The notes under the pieces are model-generated. The model ran no database searches. It saw only the letters and a program-made list of their open reading frames with translations, and was not told the DNA's origin. DNA of 64,000 nucleotides from JBBATK01 sp044228285 (GTDB lineage Bacteria > Bacteroidota > Ignavibacteria > Kapaibacteriales > NICIL-2): the NCBI GenBank assembly GCA_044228285.1, contig JBGAVD010000003.1:186001-250000 (forward strand), given 5' to 3'. A program made the position numbers and the translations under genes. This document shows, piece by piece, positions 9,501-17,097 of the stretch. Position 1 is the first letter of the stretch, and each line of letters begins with the position of its first letter.

Positions 9501-10644
9501 TCAGATACTGTGCTCGAGGCGGAACGATCATCATAAATGGATCACCGTTTTGCAAACGTTGATTGGCATCCGAATGTGTTCGCTTGAGAATGGCAACGAG
9601 CACCTTCTTCGAAGCTTGGAGAAGTGCTGCAGCCGTTAGTGGTGCCTCAAAGACCTGTCCACGGTTGAGCGTTGACAACAACGTCCCATTGATGCGAAGA
9701 GTCGTACCGTCTTCCGAAGCGACTACTCGATAGAGATCGTAGGCACCAGGGATAGGCGTTGCACCTGAGGGATTAGGAAGAGGTGTGATGATATACGATT
9801 GTCCCCACACCGACAGGGGTGGCAACTGTTCAAACAGCTGATCACGCGATATCGCTGTGTTCTTTGCTTCGACGGGAACAGTAGCACGTTGGTGTCCGCC
9901 GAAAACGGCAATCGGAGCTGTGGCGACAATACGAGTTCCACTCAGGTCATAATTCAAATTGAAGTAATTGAACTGCGATTGGCAGAGCCACGTTTCGCCT
10001 TCGTTTAGTAGAATTTGTCGTGGCGTCAGGCCAGTCTCAATCGTGGGTGCGGTTGGGTAGATCTGTACTATTGTTGAGTCTTGCGTGGCAACAATACAGA
10101 ACTCAGAAGGCGTGTAGTTATTGTCAGTGGGCGAAGGTCTTCCATCTGCTTTATAGCTCATCACATAGTATTCTTTGCCGAGGGCTGGTACGGGAAAGAT
10201 GAGTGCGGCGTCGCTTGTTGTAACCGCTTGATTCAATGCGTAGACCGCAACATCTTGTGTGGATTGAATATGGAAGCTTTTTCGAGTGACAAACTCGTTA
10301 TCACTAAATCGCTGAAAGGTAACACCTGTGTTATAGCCAATAAGTTCAGCATCTGCCCACCAAACAGCAATCTGATAGATCTGTCCGGGAGTGGTAAGAG
10401 TAAACGGTCTGTTGATAACTAATGAACCATCATTGTAGCTGATCGTTCCGCTTGTGGCTTGCTCAGCTACGACATAGATATACAGGCTATCAGTCGCCAT
10501 GATAGACTGATGAAAGTTCGAGAGGAAGGCTACATAGAAGTCTTTGCCCTTCGTTGTTTGCTGGGCCGAGACAGAGTTCGGCAGGTATGCCCACAAAACG
10601 AGTACACACCATATCATCCAGCCATTGCGTCCCCAAAGTTGCAT
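6502..10644 (-). CDS. Giant secreted IgGFc-binding-like protein with Cys-repeat modules and T9SS domain
   Basis: About 1380 residues from the ATG at 10644; a TTG at 10665 would add 7. The signal peptide ends near SVSAQQ. Residues ~30-480 resemble the IgGFc-binding N-terminal domain (GKDFYVAF start, 'ATQDSTIVQI', 'FGGHQRATVPVE', final 'YGYGSAVSYGYVGGMAF'). Then come about seven ~85-residue Ig/PKD-like modules, most carrying W-x-P-x3-G-L-S-C-x2-C. Near 1060-1150 is a choice-of-anchor/DUF1573-like sandwich, then a cohesin-like segment with 'DFRLRYKSVW', and finally a T9SS domain ending KTFVIAR. Likely cell-surface or extracellular. The IgGFc name reflects sequence family only and does not imply antibody binding. 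It converges on the thioredoxin-like gene and is divergent from leucine dehydrogenase. Confidence 0.85.
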   Translation of the reverse strand: MQLWGRNGWMIWCVLVLWAYLPNSVSAQQTTKGKDFYVAFLSNFHQSIMATDSLYIYVVAEQATSGTISYNDGSLVINRPFTLTTPGQIYQIAVWWADAELIGYNTGVTFQRFSDNEFVTRKSFHIQSTQDVAVYALNQAVTTSDAALIFPVPALGKEYYVMSYKADGRPSPTDNNYTPSEFCIVATQDSTIVQIYPTAPTIETGLTPRQILLNEGETWLCQSQFNYFNLNYDLSGTRIVATAPIAVFGGHQRATVPVEAKNTAISRDQLFEQLPPLSVWGQSYIITPLPNPSGATPIPGAYDLYRVVASEDGTTLRINGTLLSTLNRGQVFEAPLTAAALLQASKKVLVAILKRTHSDANQRLQNGDPFMMIVPPRAQYLNTYRFTNCQVNSNYFDQYLTVITANTNTAALRLDGNPITTTWNPIPNTCYVYAHIRTTSGAHTLQSPFRVGLYVYGYGSAVSYGYVGGMAFVPDVGDDALTAGPDQSLCVGDSVQLKATGKSIGFRWTRMGSSARFPCDTCGTIWVSPAQSTGYILSGIDSLGCYVIDTVQLYVNQIPEVTVDPDSAMCTDVPVVLRAVGQFQTATWSPPFGLSCTTCNNTVATPGKNMRYYVTVHNGPSPRCTDIDSVDIEYKYGISRAFPKGDTICRGDSVLLRLSYGGNLRWAPTAGLSCTTCDSVWAKPTSTTNYTIYADSADCTSQAQVRVTVVDPPTLSLPASITVCAGESRVLNAVSNASSVQWSPSRYLSTTTGTRVTITADSDVTYTIRASVGSNKCQAVQSLTVHVLPSPTVQLNVVDTTICSQDSVQLRAIVTNADKLEWQPSTGLSCTDCPDPIAKPSTDQLYTLKVSNSGGCDTSIQVQVRVRTIPSLTIATRNFEVCEGEAVQLQATSNQTVRWTQTLGFSCTDCPNPTVRIPSAGRYRSYCTASQGNGCSKIDSIEIVVNPFPMDSITVDNDTLCLTNGKARIQLLGGTPGTSYIWDQTPGLSCYDCVSPEARPTQTSTYRVRMRTDKGCEQERSVTIAVQPCSRKLLAQANNVGVLSACSSRELSVELQNDGEMPLSIDSVWKDSASGAEVFLDSSVVLPLTLEAAEKKSLKIRFIPTSSGAVWINLALRSNGTISGQDTIIYLRINGQAEQYPMDLVLREQTIAAGNTFLLPIELNSTAWSDIGITALDFRLRYKSVWMLYDNQVSMQKAAFDLGWRVSDDGEQRVGDESTVTFHLRGDSSLKSSGMLLTPRFKALLSVDQSFRAIADSIWLPDQQRCVSMRTQSEELVQFGCARNLRPIEAGKYNFELRALDPNPVHQDRLRCTYSLGFDCQAQIRLIDALGRVMHNVINEHQAAGDYAVDADLSHLAAGSYSCELRAGGLVFVKTFVIAR

Positions 10645-10955
10645 GCCGTTCTTCAATTGGTTCAATGAAGTCCTGATATCCGATCCTTGTATTCGGATAA
10701 ATTACACCTTGTTCATTCAACACAATAGCTAAAAAATTCAGAGGCTTAGAAGAATCGATGAAGCTCTTTTCCACAGCAGCCGGCTGTAATCCAATTTCAG
10801 CGTACAAAGTCCTTTTCCACCGTATCTTTGTTGTCGGTTTTCGAACGTGTCTTTTGTGCCCGCTTTCGCAAACCACGTCACCATCAGGTGTCTGCTTGTG
10901 ATTACATCATGCGTAGCCAAACTGATACGATTCTTCACCATTCATTGCACAAGCT

Positions 10956-12041
10956 ATGTTCCAGGATCTTGATTCATACGGACACGAGCAGGTAGTTTTC
11001 TGTTCAGATCCCAAAAGCGGTCTTCGCGCTATTATCGGAATTCACAACACCACCTTAGGTCCGGCTTTGGGCGGCACTCGTATGTGGCAATATGCCAGCG
11101 ACAGTGAAGCTTTGACCGACGCCTTGCGTCTTTCACGTGGTATGACCTATAAAGCCGCTGTAGCGGGTTTGAACCTTGGTGGCGGCAAAGCCGTTATTCT
11201 TGGGGATTCACGTACTGGCAAAACAGAGGAGTTGTTCCGTGCTTATGGTCGTTTTGTCGAGACACTTCACGGTCGCTATATCACCGCTGAAGATGTTGGA
11301 ACATCGGTGCAGGACATGGAATACATCCGCATGGAAACACGTTTCGTCACTGGCGTTGGCGGAAACCAAGGTAGTGGCGATCCTTCTCCATTTACCGCTC
11401 TTGGCGTGTACTGTGGTGTGAAAGCGGCAGCTCATGCTCAATATGGCAGTGACTCCTTGGTCAAGAAGCGCATTGTTGTCCAAGGCGCAGGCAATGTGGC
11501 TAAGCATCTTACGCACCACCTAGTCAAAGAAGGTGCAACCGTTTTTGTTACTGACATTTTCGAAGACAAGGCTCGTGCTTTGGCTGCCGATAGTGGCGCA
11601 GAGTACATTAAGCCAGAAGATGTATACAGCTTTGATTGCGATATCTTTTCTCCCAATGCGCTTGGTGCAATCATCAACGACGATACTCTATCACAACTAA
11701 AGTGTTCAGTCGTCGCTGGCGGTGCAAACAACCAGTTGGCAGATGAACGCAAGCACGGTGAAGCCCTCAAGGCGCGCAATATTCTCTATGCTCCAGATTA
11801 TGTAATTAACGCTGGTGGACTCATCAACGTAAGCTCAGAAATCGAAGGTTGGTCAACAGAACAAGTCACCCGCAAGGTTGAGAGCATCTATGATGTGCTT
11901 GTTCGCATCTTCAAGCAAGCAAAAGACAACAATATTCTCACTGTAGACGCATCCAACCGCATGGCAGAAGAGCGTATTGCCAAAGTACGTCACATCCACG
12001 GTGGTTTTTCTGGTGTGCCGAATATCCGTGGTGGACACTAA
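10956..12041 (+). CDS. Leucine dehydrogenase (Glu/Leu/Phe/Val dehydrogenase family)
   Basis: Oxidative deamination of branched-chain amino acids to 2-keto acids with NAD+, in the cytosol. The N-terminal catalytic domain has GPALGGTRMW, TYKAA (K66) and GLNLGGGKAV (K78), the two lysines that bind substrate carboxylate and act in catalysis in leucine dehydrogenases. The Rossmann half has VVQGAGNVAKHL. At 361 residues it matches leucine dehydrogenase (about 365) rather than glutamate dehydrogenase (about 420-450). Phenylalanine or valine preference cannot be excluded from sequence alone. It stands alone: the intergenic region to the upstream minus-strand gene is about 310 bases and a stable hairpin lies 65 bases downstream. 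Confidence 0.9.
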   Translation: MFQDLDSYGHEQVVFCSDPKSGLRAIIGIHNTTLGPALGGTRMWQYASDSEALTDALRLSRGMTYKAAVAGLNLGGGKAVILGDSRTGKTEELFRAYGRFVETLHGRYITAEDVGTSVQDMEYIRMETRFVTGVGGNQGSGDPSPFTALGVYCGVKAAAHAQYGSDSLVKKRIVVQGAGNVAKHLTHHLVKEGATVFVTDIFEDKARALAADSGAEYIKPEDVYSFDCDIFSPNALGAIINDDTLSQLKCSVVAGGANNQLADERKHGEALKARNILYAPDYVINAGGLINVSSEIEGWSTEQVTRKVESIYDVLVRIFKQAKDNNILTVDASNRMAEERIAKVRHIHGGFSGVPNIRGGH

Positions 12042-12106
12042 TTCCCACGAGTGCTTCATGAGGCAGGGCTGAAAGCTCTGCACAAATGTTCAAGAGAGAT
12101 TTTTCC

Positions 12107-12131
12107 AACGCACAGCCTTTGGCTGTGCGTT
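12107..12131 (+). terminator. Stable hairpin after leucine dehydrogenase
   Basis: An 11-bp perfect stem aacgcacagcc / ggctgtgcgtt with a ttt loop. The trailing sequence gctatattg has only a weak T-tract, so termination is possible but not assured. Confidence 0.5.
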
Positions 12132-12231
12132 GCTATATTGTACCAGAGCAAGAGTTCAACAGCACTCGATAGAACGCCGAGAGCAGCAACGAATCGTAGA
12201 GTTTTTTCCAGACGGCATTGACCATTGACAT

Positions 12232-12846
12232 ATGAGTAAACAGCAAAAAGTTGAGTTAGATCCATTCCCGCTGAGCCAACGTCGGACCCTCGACGGTACG
12301 CGACGTCTTGCACGGGAAAAAGTGGTGCAAATGCTGAGTGCCTACGACGCCAGTGAATCTGATGTCAACGCCATCTTCAACCATATCTTCTATCGCGACT
12401 TTAACCTTGGTGAGGAGCCGCATGAAGAACAGGGACGTCCGCTAAAACCAGACGAAATCGAAGAAATGGAAGCTGATACTCCTATCAATTGGCGCGACAA
12501 AGACATCAATTTCGCCCGCAGTCTTTTCGTCAACACTCTTGCCGATGTGATTGCCTTGGATGAGCGTGTTGAGCGTTTGGCGAAGAATTGGGATCTGGAG
12601 CGCATTGCGCTCATCGATCGACAACTCCTTCGAATGGCCATTACGGAAATGAAGACTTTTGAGGATATTGTGCCTCGCATTACGATCAATGAGGCCATCG
12701 AACTCGCAAAAATGTACTCGACAGAGAAAAGTAGCGTGTTCATCAATGGTATCTTAGATGCCGCTCGCGACGAGTTACTTGCGGAAGGATGCCTGGCTTC
12801 GGGCAACCTGGAAGATCAGGCACAAGCAGCCGATCTGCCAGGCTAG
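12232..12846 (+). CDS. nusB: Transcription antitermination factor NusB
   Basis: RNA-binding partner of NusE/S10 in rRNA antitermination complexes. The start SQRRTLDGTRRLAREKVVQ and the C-terminal core, with ALIDRQLLRMAITEM, INEAIELAKMYSTEKSSVFINGILD and AARDEL, are diagnostic of NusB. At 204 residues it is longer than the common 130-150: it has a 15-residue lead, an acidic insertion at about 60-80 (EEPHEEQGRPLKPDEIEEMEAD, given here in outline) and an extended C-terminus. It is followed by its own terminator, so it is probably monocistronic. Confidence 0.92.
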   Translation: MSKQQKVELDPFPLSQRRTLDGTRRLAREKVVQMLSAYDASESDVNAIFNHIFYRDFNLGEEPHEEQGRPLKPDEIEEMEADTPINWRDKDINFARSLFVNTLADVIALDERVERLAKNWDLERIALIDRQLLRMAITEMKTFEDIVPRITINEAIELAKMYSTEKSSVFINGILDAARDELLAEGCLASGNLEDQAQAADLPG

Positions 12847-12855
12847 AACCTCTTA

Positions 12856-12895
12856 CAAGGCTTTGGCTTGAAATCAAGCTAAAGCCTTTGTTTAT
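12856..12895 (+). terminator. Rho-independent terminator of nusB
   Basis: A long stem, caaggctttggcttga paired with tcaagctaaagcctttg, with a short A loop and a following ttta tract, 10 bases after the nusB stop. Confidence 0.8.
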
Positions 12896-12949
12896 TACTG
12901 GCATAGCGATTGCCACACTAGGACGAATATCAAGGCTTTGAGAATACTC

Positions 12950-14386
12950 ATGGACGATCAACATTCCACATTTCGCGCGCTGAGACCCAGATTCCGACTC
13001 TTTTATCTGGCGCTGTTGCTTTCATTCTGCTCAATGGCACAAGCCCAAAGCATCCGCATCGTCCGAAGCGATGTCGACAGCGGCCGCTCCAACTTTGTAA
13101 CAGCAACCCAATTGTTCGGAATGGATATCGAAGTCAGTGGTGTAAACAATTGCACCGGCGTGAGCTTCGAACTTCAGTACCAAGGTTCGCAGTATGTGGT
13201 CTTTTCCAACTGGAAAGCACGCGATCTAGGTTTGAACGGAACCTTTGCCTATGATCTTTCTGATACTTCTAAAGGACTTGGAAGTCTGCACGTAGGAGCA
13301 TTGTCAGGCGTGTCGATCTCAGATCCAGGCGTCGACAACCCGGTGGCAGTGCATCTTGACTTCGTCGTGCGCCCCAATACCCCGAATAATCTTCCAATCA
13401 GCTTCAGTTTCGTTCACGCTCAGGCAGTGAGTAGCGATAGTGGCGGTCGCATTGTCAGCCTAAGTTCTACCGCTTACACGGTTAACGTCCACGGTTTCGT
13501 GAATGTGTATCCAGGCGATGCAGACAACAACGGAGTTGTTGATTCACGTGACGCAACAACCGTAGGAGCCTATTTAAAACAAGGTTCAGGTGCAAGCAAT
13601 GTACGCGGATACAAACGAGAACCCTGCAGCACCTTGTGGATGGCACAAGAAGCCCTCGTGTGGGATAGTTCAAAAGCGACCTATGCAGATTGCGATGGAA
13701 GCGGTGATGTTACCTTGAGCGACAACCTTGTGGTACAAATCAACTTTGGCAAAGTTCATAGTAAGACGAAACATGAGGTTGACATCCAAAGTACAGGGCG
13801 GGACTATTGGCCAGCAACATTCAGTCGGCAAGCTCTTGGCATCTATGCTCCGAAGAGTCTGTTGGGCGCCGCCTTCGAACTCCGCTTCGCAGCAAATGCT
13901 GAACTGCCCCTTGGTTTCGAGTGCGCAGATCCAGATGTCCACTGTAGCCTTTTCTTGCCTGATCCCGAACAAAGAAGCGTTTTTCTCGTGTTCGGAAGCG
14001 AGAACGGCAAAAACCTCATTCGAAGCGGACAGGTAGGCAACTTCATCTATGCGTCTTCTTCGGCGAGCTTCTCTACCATTCAGGCAATGGGAGCAACAGC
14101 TGATGGTGGAATCTTCAACCTTGGAGGTCTGAGTAGCGTAGATGAGAATCCTAACACGAACTCTCCTGTTCTCTACATCGACGAGTCATCAACCATTCAC
14201 ATTGCTGCTGGCGAAGTAGCTCAAGTATGCGTCAGTGACATCCTCGGTAGAATTTTTATACTCGCGCAGCGCTCTGGCGCTGCAGCGAGTAGTATAAGCA
14301 CCCAAGATCTTCCTCAGGGTAGCTATTTCGTGCTCCTACAAGGCGCACAGGGCAGCATTTTCAAGAGTTTTCAGATTCTCCGTTAA
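12950..14386 (+). CDS. T9SS protein with cohesin-like and dockerin-like domains
   Basis: 478 residues from the ATG at 12950 (a TTG at 12938 is an alternative); the signal peptide ends near CSMAQAQS. Residues ~27-170 form a cohesin-like sandwich (MDIEVSGVNNCTGVSFELQY, with later GSLHVGALSG and VAVHLDFVV). Residues ~180-270 hold two calcium-loop repeats of dockerin type I, DADNNGVVDSRD and DCDGSGDVTLSD, separated by about 45 residues instead of the usual ~20. A further beta domain and a T9SS domain ending FKSFQILR follow. Cohesin and dockerin in one chain suggest self-association or binding of other cell-surface proteins, but the domain calls are from motif reading only. Located between nusB and the sigma gene, with terminator-like hairpins on both sides. 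Confidence 0.75.
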   Translation: MDDQHSTFRALRPRFRLFYLALLLSFCSMAQAQSIRIVRSDVDSGRSNFVTATQLFGMDIEVSGVNNCTGVSFELQYQGSQYVVFSNWKARDLGLNGTFAYDLSDTSKGLGSLHVGALSGVSISDPGVDNPVAVHLDFVVRPNTPNNLPISFSFVHAQAVSSDSGGRIVSLSSTAYTVNVHGFVNVYPGDADNNGVVDSRDATTVGAYLKQGSGASNVRGYKREPCSTLWMAQEALVWDSSKATYADCDGSGDVTLSDNLVVQINFGKVHSKTKHEVDIQSTGRDYWPATFSRQALGIYAPKSLLGAAFELRFAANAELPLGFECADPDVHCSLFLPDPEQRSVFLVFGSENGKNLIRSGQVGNFIYASSSASFSTIQAMGATADGGIFNLGGLSSVDENPNTNSPVLYIDESSTIHIAAGEVAQVCVSDILGRIFILAQRSGAAASSISTQDLPQGSYFVLLQGAQGSIFKSFQILR

Positions 14387-14430
14387 GGCGAGATTCGGAA
14401 ATCCTCCAAAATCTCCTATTTTCGACTTCC

Positions 14431-14468
14431 TCTCAAAAAATGCCGCGAGATTAGCGTCTTTTTTGAGA
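14431..14468 (+). terminator. Possible terminator hairpin
   Basis: Inverted repeat tctcaaaaaa / ttttttgaga enclosing 18 bases, 45 bases after the cohesin/dockerin gene. The stem is A/T-rich and the inner pairing is poor, so activity is uncertain. Confidence 0.35.
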
Positions 14469-14523
14469 ATTATTCCAGATTTCTACCAAAATCTGTCAAC
14501 CGAGTACCACCTTCAACGCGTCT

Positions 14524-15114
14524 ATGGCTTCGCGCAGTTTCGGTTCCATTGAAAACGATCGGGAGTTCGTTGAGCGGATTATGGCTCAAGATCCTGATGT
14601 GTTTACGGACATTGTCCGAACCTTCAAGAAGCAGGTGTATATGCTCGCGCTTGATCTCAGCCGAGATCATGACGATGCAGAGGACATCACCCAGGACGTT
14701 TTCATTCGAGTGTACAAAGCGTTAGAGAAGTTTCGCGGAGATTCAAAACTCAGCACCTGGTTGTACCGCATAACGGTCAACACCTTCATCAACCGCACGC
14801 GTACACTTTCCTATGAGGCATCGAAAACTGGCAAGCAGTATGACGATGAAGTGGTGAACGATGGAGCTAGCTACTCCATTTCGAACCCAGAGCATGTTCT
14901 TTCGCAGCGAGTGATTGACGAGCACTTACAATCGGCATTGAATGAACTCAGCGCTTCGCAGCGTATGGTATTCATTCTTCGCCATTACCACGACCTTCCC
15001 CTGAAGGAGATTGCCGAGCAACTTGGCAACTCTGAAGGAACGGTTAAAGTGCTACTCTTTCGAGCCATACACAACCTGCAGAAGAAACTAGCATTTTATA
15101 AAGACGATATTTAA
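14524..15114 (+). CDS. ECF-family RNA polymerase sigma factor
   Basis: 196 residues with the two-domain ECF layout. Sigma region 2 is at about 30-100 (AQDPDVFTDIVRTFKKQVYM, then DAEDITQDVFIRVYKAL and TWLYRITVNTFINRTR) and region 4 at about 135-190 (RMVFILRHYHDLPLKEIAEQ, then GNSEGTVKVLLFRAIHNL). ECF factors direct RNA polymerase to a small regulon and are usually held by a membrane anti-sigma. The next gene, 43 bases on, encodes a small N-terminal cytosolic domain plus one membrane helix, the expected partner. There is no clear Shine-Dalgarno before the ATG. Confidence 0.92.
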   Translation: MASRSFGSIENDREFVERIMAQDPDVFTDIVRTFKKQVYMLALDLSRDHDDAEDITQDVFIRVYKALEKFRGDSKLSTWLYRITVNTFINRTRTLSYEASKTGKQYDDEVVNDGASYSISNPEHVLSQRVIDEHLQSALNELSASQRMVFILRHYHDLPLKEIAEQLGNSEGTVKVLLFRAIHNLQKKLAFYKDDI

Positions 15115-15157
15115 CTACCTCTAGGATCGGCGTTCCCCGACTACGACCCGTGAAAGG

Positions 15158-16000
15158 ATGCGAATGAAACAAATCGATACCTCTTTAGACGAACTCATCA
15201 TACTCTCGTACTATGGCGAACTCTCCACAGAAGAGCAACGAAGCCTTGACTCTGCCATGTCTGGCAATGAGCAGCTTCGCCAGCGCGCTGAGATGTTCAG
15301 AGCTTCATTTGAGCGGGTTAAGCAATCAGATGCTCCGGAAGTTGATGAGCGCGTTCTGGATCGTCTGGAACGCTCGATCTTAAATGCGACAGTGCGCGCA
15401 GATGCTTCTGCGGCAGACCTTGCTCCAGCTCCACCTCAAATTCGCTCCTTCTGGTCAACCCTTCGCGAGCTCTTCATGAGCCCGCAACACATCGGCTATG
15501 CCTTAGCTGGAGGCTTGGCATTTCTGGTTCTAGGAATGTATATCGGTTCGCAACTGCAAGTGAGTACAAATAGTCAGGTTGGCAGTGGTGCTACCGCAAC
15601 GATCGACACCAACCTTGTTTCTACACCTAAGTTGGCAGCAAGTCAGCAAGTGTCAGACTTCCTACGTCGTTCACAGATTTACTTTGCTACCTCTGTCGAC
15701 AATCAGATTGCATGCGAAAAGTGCTTACCAATTCAAGCGCAACTTCCAAATCGTCAGATTGCGAAGGAACTTCTTCGTGAAGCTTCAGCCCTTAAAGAGA
15801 AATCACAAGGCAATCCAGAAATTCAAAAGCTTATCACAGACATTGAGTTCGTGTTAGATAACCTTGGCAACAACGCTCAGATTAATCCGTCGCAAGCAGA
15901 AGTGGTTCACCACATTGCAAGCAATGCGGTTTGTGAAGTTGCTGCACGTATTGATAGTGCTAATCAACAGCATCAATTGCAGAAGCAGCAGCCAAAGTAG
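15158..16000 (+). CDS. Probable membrane anti-sigma factor
   Basis: 280 residues. The N-terminal ~70 residues (LDELIILSYYGELSTEEQRS and a helical RAEMFRASFERVK) resemble the anti-sigma helical domain but lack the H-x3-C-x2-C zinc motif of ZAS proteins. A linker leads to one membrane helix at ~108-130 (GYALAGGLAFLVLGMYIG), and an extracytoplasmic part follows with a C-x2-C pair (ACEKCLPIQ, near 187-190) and helices. An AAAGG ribosome site precedes the ATG. Position right behind the ECF sigma gene is the main support. The periplasmic cysteine pair could be a redox sensor or a metal site, which is inference only. Confidence 0.7.
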   Translation: MRMKQIDTSLDELIILSYYGELSTEEQRSLDSAMSGNEQLRQRAEMFRASFERVKQSDAPEVDERVLDRLERSILNATVRADASAADLAPAPPQIRSFWSTLRELFMSPQHIGYALAGGLAFLVLGMYIGSQLQVSTNSQVGSGATATIDTNLVSTPKLAASQQVSDFLRRSQIYFATSVDNQIACEKCLPIQAQLPNRQIAKELLREASALKEKSQGNPEIQKLITDIEFVLDNLGNNAQINPSQAEVVHHIASNAVCEVAARIDSANQQHQLQKQQPK

Positions 16001-16131
16001 GACCTGAAATGCGGCGGAGCACTCGCTTATGCTCTGCATTTCCATGGCAGCCTCACCCGCTTGGTACTGGGCTTTGCCCCAAGCTATTCTGACATTCACT
16101 TTGTTATTGTTTCATGTAATTCACTCATACT

Positions 16132-16935
16132 ATGATGAACGTATTCAAGACAGTTGTGCTGTGTACAGCCTTGCTCCTTAGCAGCATGGCCTATGCTCAG
16201 CCGAAAATGGAAATCGTTGGTGGCGAAACCTGCGATTGGGGTAAAGTGACGGTAAAGGACAATCCCCTGAAGATGGTGTCACTCGATACTTTTATCGTTG
16301 TGAAGAATGTTGGTTCGAAAGACTTGGTCATCGATACCATTAAGGTTGGCTGCGGCTGTACAACTCCGCACTACACAAAGGATCCTATCAAGCCAGGTCA
16401 GACAGCACGCATCGGTGTTGGTTTGAATGTTGCTCTGTCATCAGGCGAAATGACCAAAACCATGACGGTCTACGCGAATGATGACCCAAGCAAAATGGGT
16501 AAGCTCATTTACTTGAAGACGAATATCTTTCGTCCTATCACGCTTACTCCTCAATCATTCAATTTCCCAGAAATCAAAGTCGGTGATACTTCCCGCTTCT
16601 TTGTGACCTTGAAGAATCACGACACCAAGCCGTTTGCAATCGAGCGCTTGCTTGCAACAAAAGGAATGAGAATTGACAAGAAGGGTCCACTCAGTATTGC
16701 AGCGGGCGACACCCTGCAAATCAACGCAATGTACATTGGCCGCGATCGTGGCTACTGGAACGCAAATGTGATCGTAGAATCACCAGATCCTGATTTCCCT
16801 CCATTCGAAATCAGCGCTTACGGTCAAGTAAAAGATGAGGCCGGTGTCGTTGACCCAGCAGTCATCAAGCTTGACCCAACAAAAAAGGATAAAGACGGGA
16901 ATGTTATCATTCCAAACGCACCGAAGAAGAAGTAG
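16132..16935 (+). CDS. Secreted DUF1573 protein
   Basis: 267 residues, with a signal peptide ending near SSMAYAQ. The first half is a DUF1573 beta-sandwich: FIVVKNVGSKDLVIDTIKVG, then CGCTTPHYTKDPIKPGQ, with the characteristic vicinal GCGCT. The second half is a related sandwich (FNFPEIKVGDTSRFFVTLKN). The C-terminus is lysine-rich (NAPKKK). DUF1573 is widespread in Bacteroidota and is generally exported; its molecular role is unknown. It lies 131 bases after the anti-sigma gene and could be a target or member of that unit, but the gap makes this uncertain. Confidence 0.85.
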   Translation: MMNVFKTVVLCTALLLSSMAYAQPKMEIVGGETCDWGKVTVKDNPLKMVSLDTFIVVKNVGSKDLVIDTIKVGCGCTTPHYTKDPIKPGQTARIGVGLNVALSSGEMTKTMTVYANDDPSKMGKLIYLKTNIFRPITLTPQSFNFPEIKVGDTSRFFVTLKNHDTKPFAIERLLATKGMRIDKKGPLSIAAGDTLQINAMYIGRDRGYWNANVIVESPDPDFPPFEISAYGQVKDEAGVVDPAVIKLDPTKKDKDGNVIIPNAPKKK

Positions 16936-16950
16936 AAACCTACAACTATT

Positions 16951-17030
16951 GAGAGCCTCCTCGAATCACAAACACTGAGGCTCTCGGCGAACATCAAACA
17001 CTGAGGCTCTCAGCTCTAATGAGGGTCTCA
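16951..17030. repeat. Short direct/inverted repeat cluster, terminator-like
   Basis: gagagcctc at 16951 is inverted to gaggctctc at 16977 and again at 17003, with a near copy gagggtctc at 17021. The block acactgaggctctc is present twice, 26 bases apart. The region could form alternative hairpins after the DUF1573 gene; no T-tract follows. Confidence 0.6.
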
Positions 17031-17097
17031 GTGTATCTCGCAGATCCACCCCTCTTCAGCTTTTCAGCTACCCAAGCCCTCAGATCCAACCTGCACT

